10,624 bases of DNA from Pseudomonadota bacterium (GTDB lineage: Bacteria; Pseudomonadota; Alphaproteobacteria; Acetobacterales; Acetobacteraceae): contig JAJZHU010000059.1 in the NCBI GenBank assembly GCA_021798375.1, forward strand, positions 1 through 10,624, read 5' to 3'. Positions 6,818 through 10,624 of this stretch are shown here, piece by piece (the stretch's first letter is position 1; each line of letters opens with the position of its first letter). The notes under the pieces are model-generated. The model searched no databases, was not told the origin of the DNA, and saw nothing but the letters and a program-made list of their open reading frames with translations. The position numbers and the translations under genes were made by a program.

Positions 6818-6832
6818 TCGGAAACTACTTAC
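6818..6832 (-). promoter_or_regulatory. Recurrent element GTAGTTTCCGA, copy 3
   Basis: On the minus strand it reads GTAAGTAGTTTCCGA; the 11-mer is exact at 6828-6818. It points left, as the other copies point towards their genes, but the nearest leftward gene (DUF6600) starts 303 bases away and the terminator at 6726-6761 lies between. It is also 110 bases before the CheB/CheR start codon in the opposite orientation, so it could act on that gene if the site is not directional. Confidence 0.45.
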
Positions 6833-6938
6833 AATCACAGCCCGGTCATTGCCGCGCAAATAAACATCCCCTCCCGTCCGGCAAACTGCTACAATCGCTC
6901 CAAGCGCCAACGGGCGTAGAAATTTCGAGAAAGACAAC

Positions 6939-9900
6939 ATGTCAGAATCCCCTCCAGGCGACCCAAAAACACCGCCTCCTGGGACCAATATCCGCATTTT
7001 TCCAACCGCCGAGCGGCATCATGCCTCCCCCCCCAGCTTCCCTGTCGTCGGGATCGGCGCCTCGGCGGGTGGGTTGGACGCGTGCCGAAAACTGGTCCAG
7101 ACCCTGCCAGGTAACAACGGCATGGCCTTTATTCTGGTGCAGCATCTCGATCCGACCTACCAAAGCATGATGGTAGATCTGCTTGCCGGACACACCGCCA
7201 TGCCGGTACAGCAAGCCACCGAGGGCATGGTGGTCGAACGCGACCATCTCTATATCATCCCTCCCGGCGCCTATCTGTCGATCGCCAAGGGCGTTTTACA
7301 TCTTTCAGCGCCCCAGGAGCGCCACGGCGCGCGGATGCCGTTCGATTTTTTGCTCGCGTCCTTGGCCCGGGATTGCGGGCCCAACGCGATCTGCGTGGTG
7401 CTTTCAGGCACAGGCGCCGACGGCAGCGTGGGCCTGCGCGCCGTCAAGGCGGCCGGTGGGCTGGTGATCGCCCAGGATCCCCGCGATGCCGAATACGACG
7501 GCATGCCGCAAAGTGCGATCATGACCGGCATGGTAGATTGGATCGTCCCGGCGGGAGACATCGCCGCGGCGTTGGTGAAACATGTGGAACACCCCGAAAC
7601 CGAGCCAAAAATCACCCACCCGCATGTGCGCCAGGTCGATTGCATGCCGACCATCATCGCACTGCTGCGCACCCACACCGACCAGGATTTCAGCCTCTAC
7701 AAACCCGGCACGCTGCAGCGCAGGATCGAGCGGCGCATGGCGATATCCGGGATCGCGATCACGGATATGCATCACTACCTCGACCTGCTGCAAAACGACA
7801 ACGCCGAGTTGGAGCAACTCGGCAAGGATCTGCTGATCAATGTCACCAATTTCTTTCGTGATCCGAAGGTGTTTCAATTTCTTGAAGAAAAAATAATTCC
7901 CGACATCGTCTATAATCATCCACAAGAACGTCCGTTGCGTATCTGGATCGCCGGTTGCAGCACCGGCGAAGAGGCTTATTCACTGGCAATGATCTTCCGT
8001 GAACAGATCATCGCCAGACGCAGCCGCCTGAAACTGCAAATATTCGCCTCGGATGTCGATGCCGAGGCGATCGATACCGCGCGCGAAGGACTTTATCCCG
8101 CCGCGATCAAGGCAGACGTCTCGGCTTCACGCCTGAAACATTTCTTTTCCAAGGAAGGCAACTCCTATCGGGTGTTGCCAGAGCTGCGCTCTTCGGTGGT
8201 TTTCACCGTGCAAGACGTGCTGGCCGATCCGCCGTTCTCGCGGCTCGATTTTATCTCCTGCCGCAATCTGCTGATCTATCTGTCGCGTGAAGCGCAGGAA
8301 AAAGTCATCACGATCTTCCATTTCGCACTGCGCGAAGGCGGCCTGTTGCTGCTTGGCAGCGCCGAGACCATCACCAACGAAGGCACAAAATTCGAAGTCC
8401 TGTCAAAGCCGGAACGCCTCTATCGTCACATCGGCAAAAGCAGGCCGGGCGATCTGGATTTCTTCGCCTCGCGCGGCGATTATCCACGCATTCCGGCAAC
8501 CGCCGGGCAACCGCCCGCCCTCACCCGCGAAACCGCGTTCGCCGAGGTTTGCCGCCGTCTGGTGATGGAATCCTTTGCCCCGGCCACGGTGTTGATCAAT
8601 CTCAAGCGTGAAGTCGTCTATTCCATCGGGCCGACCAACCGCTATCTAACCATCCCCCCGGGGTCGCCCACGCATGATTTGCTGGCAATGGCGCGAGAAG
8701 GTCTGCACAGCAAGATCAATGCGGCACTGCGGAAGGTGGAACGCGACAAGGCACGCGCCGTCGTACCCGGCAGCACCCTGCACATCGATGGAAAGGAATT
8801 TTCCGTCACACTCGACGTGCAGCCGATCCGTTGTGGCGGCGAAGATCTGCTGTTGATCTGCTTTATCGACCAACCGCTGCCGGGAAAGGCACAAATTCGT
8901 CCCACTGCCAAAGATGCGCCACGCGTCGCCGAGCTGGAGCGGGAACTCGATGCCAAGAAAGCCGAATTGCGCGAAGCGATACGCGATCTGGAAATTTCCA
9001 CCGAGGACCAACGAACGGTCAACGAAGAGGCATTGTCGGTCAACGAAGAATATCAATCCACCAACGAGGAACTGGTTACCTCGAAAGAAGAATTGCAATC
9101 ACTCAACGAAGAACTGACCGCGCTCAATACCCAGCTTCAGGAAACATTGGAACGCCAGCGCACCACCGCCGACGATCTGCAAAACGTGCTTTACAGCACC
9201 AATGTCGCCACGCTGTTCCTGGATACCAGACTGAACATTCGATTTTTCACCCCGGCGACAAAACTTTTATTCAACGTGATTCCCACCGACATCGGGCGCC
9301 CTCTCGCCGATTTAAACTCGTTGAGCGCCGATACATTATTGCCTGCCGACGCACACGCCGTGCTGCGCGACCTGTCGCCGATCGAACGCGAGATCGAAGC
9401 CCAAGATGGCATGTGGTTCTCGCGGCGCATTCTACCCTATCGCACCCATGATGATCGGGTCGAAGGAGTGGTCATCACCTTCACCGACATCACCGAACGA
9501 AAATCGGTGAGAGCGGCGCTCGAAGACGCAAAACAGCAAGCCGATCAATCCAATCTCGCCAAGTCTCATTTTCTGGCGGTCGCCAGCCACGACCTGCGCC
9601 AGCCGCTACAAACATTGTCGCTGCTACAGGGACTTTTGGCAAAACTGGTCGAAGGCGAAAAGGCCAAAAAACTGGTCACACGCCTGGATGAAACACTGGC
9701 CGCCATTTCCAGCATGTTGAACACGCTGCTCGACATCAATCAGATCGATGCCGGCACGGTTCACGCCGAAATGGTCGATTTCCCGATCAATGAATTGCTT
9801 GATCGCCTGTCGGATGAATTCGCCTATCACGCGCAGGCGAAAGGGCTGGAATTCCGCGTGGTCTCGTGCAGCGCCACGATCCACAGCGACCCCCGCCTGC

Positions 9901-10624
9901 TGGAACAGATGATTCGCAATCTTCTTTCCAATGCCTTCAAATATACCAAACATGGCAAGGTGTTGCTTGGCTGCCGCCGTCGCGGCGCCATATTATGCAT
10001 CGAGATCCTCGATACCGGGATCGGCATCCCCGCTTCGGAATATCAGGCGATCTTCAAGGAATACCACCAACTCGACAATGCGGCGCGCGAACGCAACCGC
10101 GGCCTCGGCCTTGGCCTATCGATCGTGCAACGCCTGGGCAATCTACTCGGCCATCATGTTTGGGTTACCTCCCTCCCCCACAAAGGATCGGTGTTCGGCA
10201 TCGACATCACCCTGCCGGCCGGCGAAAAGCCCTCCCCCCGGCCCACGCCGTTCCTTGTGGTGGGTCAGCCTGCAGCCCCGTTGCCACCCACGGGCGCGAT
10301 CCTGGTGGTCGAGGACGACCCCGACGTGCGCGAATTGCTCGAGCAAATCCTCACCGAGGACGGCCATCGAGTCACCTCCGCCGAAGACGCCATTTCCGCG
10401 CTCGAAATGGTCGAGCGCCAGGATCTGCACCCCAATTTGCTGCTGACCGATTACAATCTTCCGGGCGGCATGAACGGCATCGAACTGATGGCGCAATTGC
10501 GTGAACATTTGCACGCCAACATCCCCGGCATCATTCTCACCGGCGACATTTCGACCGGCACCTTGCGCGACATCGCCGCGATGAAATGCATTCGGTTGAA
10601 CAAGCCGGTGAAATTGCTGGAACT
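6939..10624 (+). CDS. CheB-CheR-PAS hybrid histidine kinase with receiver domain (3' end beyond window)
   Basis: The frame is open for 1228 codons and runs off the right edge. Order of modules: CheB methylesterase (about 33-222) with its triad Ser42 (GIGASAGG), His69 (QHLDP) and Asp161 (GTGADGS); CheR methyltransferase (about 236-500) with NVTNFFRD (301-308), the SAM-binding GCSTGEEAYS (339-348) and SCRNLLIYL around Asn443; a PAS-like segment (534-655); a Glu/Leu-rich coiled coil (663-747) with repeated NEE motifs; a PAS domain (748-855) ending FTDITERK; HisKA with phospho-acceptor His884 (SHDLRQPLQ); HATPase with N box (Asn994, Asn998), DTGIGIP (1025-1031) and GLGLGL (1055-1060); and a receiver with Asp1126/Asp1127, phospho-acceptor Asp1171, Thr1201 and Lys1222. 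All catalytic residues are present, so every module could be active. It has no membrane segment and is probably cytoplasmic. The ATG at 6939 has only a weak ribosome site (GAGAAAG). No cheA, cheW or receptor gene is visible nearby, so it may serve a signalling pathway other than flagellar chemotaxis. Confidence 0.93.
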   Translation, partial: MSESPPGDPKTPPPGTNIRIFPTAERHHASPPSFPVVGIGASAGGLDACRKLVQTLPGNNGMAFILVQHLDPTYQSMMVDLLAGHTAMPVQQATEGMVVERDHLYIIPPGAYLSIAKGVLHLSAPQERHGARMPFDFLLASLARDCGPNAICVVLSGTGADGSVGLRAVKAAGGLVIAQDPRDAEYDGMPQSAIMTGMVDWIVPAGDIAAALVKHVEHPETEPKITHPHVRQVDCMPTIIALLRTHTDQDFSLYKPGTLQRRIERRMAISGIAITDMHHYLDLLQNDNAELEQLGKDLLINVTNFFRDPKVFQFLEEKIIPDIVYNHPQERPLRIWIAGCSTGEEAYSLAMIFREQIIARRSRLKLQIFASDVDAEAIDTAREGLYPAAIKADVSASRLKHFFSKEGNSYRVLPELRSSVVFTVQDVLADPPFSRLDFISCRNLLIYLSREAQEKVITIFHFALREGGLLLLGSAETITNEGTKFEVLSKPERLYRHIGKSRPGDLDFFASRGDYPRIPATAGQPPALTRETAFAEVCRRLVMESFAPATVLINLKREVVYSIGPTNRYLTIPPGSPTHDLLAMAREGLHSKINAALRKVERDKARAVVPGSTLHIDGKEFSVTLDVQPIRCGGEDLLLICFIDQPLPGKAQIRPTAKDAPRVAELERELDAKKAELREAIRDLEISTEDQRTVNEEALSVNEEYQSTNEELVTSKEELQSLNEELTALNTQLQETLERQRTTADDLQNVLYSTNVATLFLDTRLNIRFFTPATKLLFNVIPTDIGRPLADLNSLSADTLLPADAHAVLRDLSPIEREIEAQDGMWFSRRILPYRTHDDRVEGVVITFTDITERKSVRAALEDAKQQADQSNLAKSHFLAVASHDLRQPLQTLSLLQGLLAKLVEGEKAKKLVTRLDETLAAISSMLNTLLDINQIDAGTVHAEMVDFPINELLDRLSDEFAYHAQAKGLEFRVVSCSATIHSDPRLLEQMIRNLLSNAFKYTKHGKVLLGCRRRGAILCIEILDTGIGIPASEYQAIFKEYHQLDNAARERNRGLGLGLSIVQRLGNLLGHHVWVTSLPHKGSVFGIDITLPAGEKPSPRPTPFLVVGQPAAPLPPTGAILVVEDDPDVRELLEQILTEDGHRVTSAEDAISALEMVERQDLHPNLLLTDYNLPGGMNGIELMAQLREHLHANIPGIILTGDISTGTLRDIAAMKCIRLNKPVKLLE

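Larger units (their letters stand above)
6515..6938. other. 424-base intergenic region with inverted repeats
   Basis: This gap separates the divergent DUF6600 and CheB/CheR genes and holds no convincing protein gene. It contains: a 9-bp inverted repeat, ATCGGGCGG (6633-6641) with CCGCCCGAT (6692-6700), 50 bases apart; a hairpin with a T-tail on the minus strand (6726-6761); a strong Shine-Dalgarno-like TAAGGAGG at 6765-6772 with no ATG, GTG or TTG at a useful distance; and the third exact copy of the GTAGTTTCCGA element at 6818-6828. Near the DUF6600 gene, GAAAC and CGT on the minus strand are 17 bases apart (6561-6537), a spacing seen in ECF-sigma promoters; this is weak. Confidence 0.6.

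Noticed and set aside
6764..6940. 58-residue minus-strand frame whose ATG overlaps the CheB/CheR ATG, with GGAGGGG 8 bases upstream and a hydrophobic N-terminus
   Set aside because: Beyond the first 20 residues it has no protein-like pattern and no family; the ribosome-like sequence is the complement of codons of the CheB/CheR gene. The position just before the terminator is intriguing but better explained by a short RNA.

Overview
The window looks like an ordinary chromosomal stretch of a GC-rich Gram-negative bacterium, most likely an alphaproteobacterium. The evidence is a set of proteins with signal peptides, an outer-membrane OmpA with a short N-terminal barrel, a glycine-zipper lipoprotein, a CsbD-like protein, a DUF1003 protein and a CheB/CheR hybrid kinase with the kinase motif SHDLRQPLQ. 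A lineage near the Acetobacteraceae/Rhodospirillales would fit but cannot be shown from the sequence alone. I see no tRNA, rRNA, CRISPR array, insertion sequence or phage gene.

Layout. Positions 24-440 (minus) hold a two-gene unit: a CsbD-like stress protein followed by a 56-residue two-helix membrane peptide of DUF3309 type. Positions 609-2198 (minus) encode a 529-residue, mostly helical protein that I do not recognise. From 2467 to 3687 (plus) three genes run together: a secreted Ser/Thr/Asn-rich small protein, a glycine-zipper lipoprotein and a DUF1003 inner-membrane protein. An OmpA-family porin follows (3881-4966, plus). It converges on a Trp-rich secreted DUF6600 protein with a 14-residue Gln/Pro repeat (5171-6514, minus), and a bidirectional terminator lies between them. 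A 424-base intergenic region with several inverted repeats separates the DUF6600 gene from a very large gene (6939 to beyond the right edge, plus). That gene is open for 1228 codons and fuses CheB, CheR, PAS, histidine kinase and receiver modules.

How the parts fit. Apart from the 529-residue protein and the kinase, the genes encode small envelope or stress-type products: CsbD, DUF3309, a glycine-zipper lipoprotein, DUF1003, OmpA and DUF6600. The most notable signal is non-coding. The 11-mer GTAGTTTCCGA occurs exactly three times, always in intergenic DNA, and a fourth relaxed copy lies upstream of ompA. Three of the four copies (csbD, the secreted Ser/Thr protein and ompA) sit 80-112 bases before a start codon, in the same orientation as the gene. 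This suggests a small local regulon for envelope or stress genes. The fourth copy lies in the intergenic region before the kinase gene, pointing left towards a minus-strand terminator. A CCTCCTTA segment identical to an anti-Shine-Dalgarno sequence lies just before that terminator, so a short regulatory RNA may be encoded there. No function here is proven; assignments rest on motifs read by eye.
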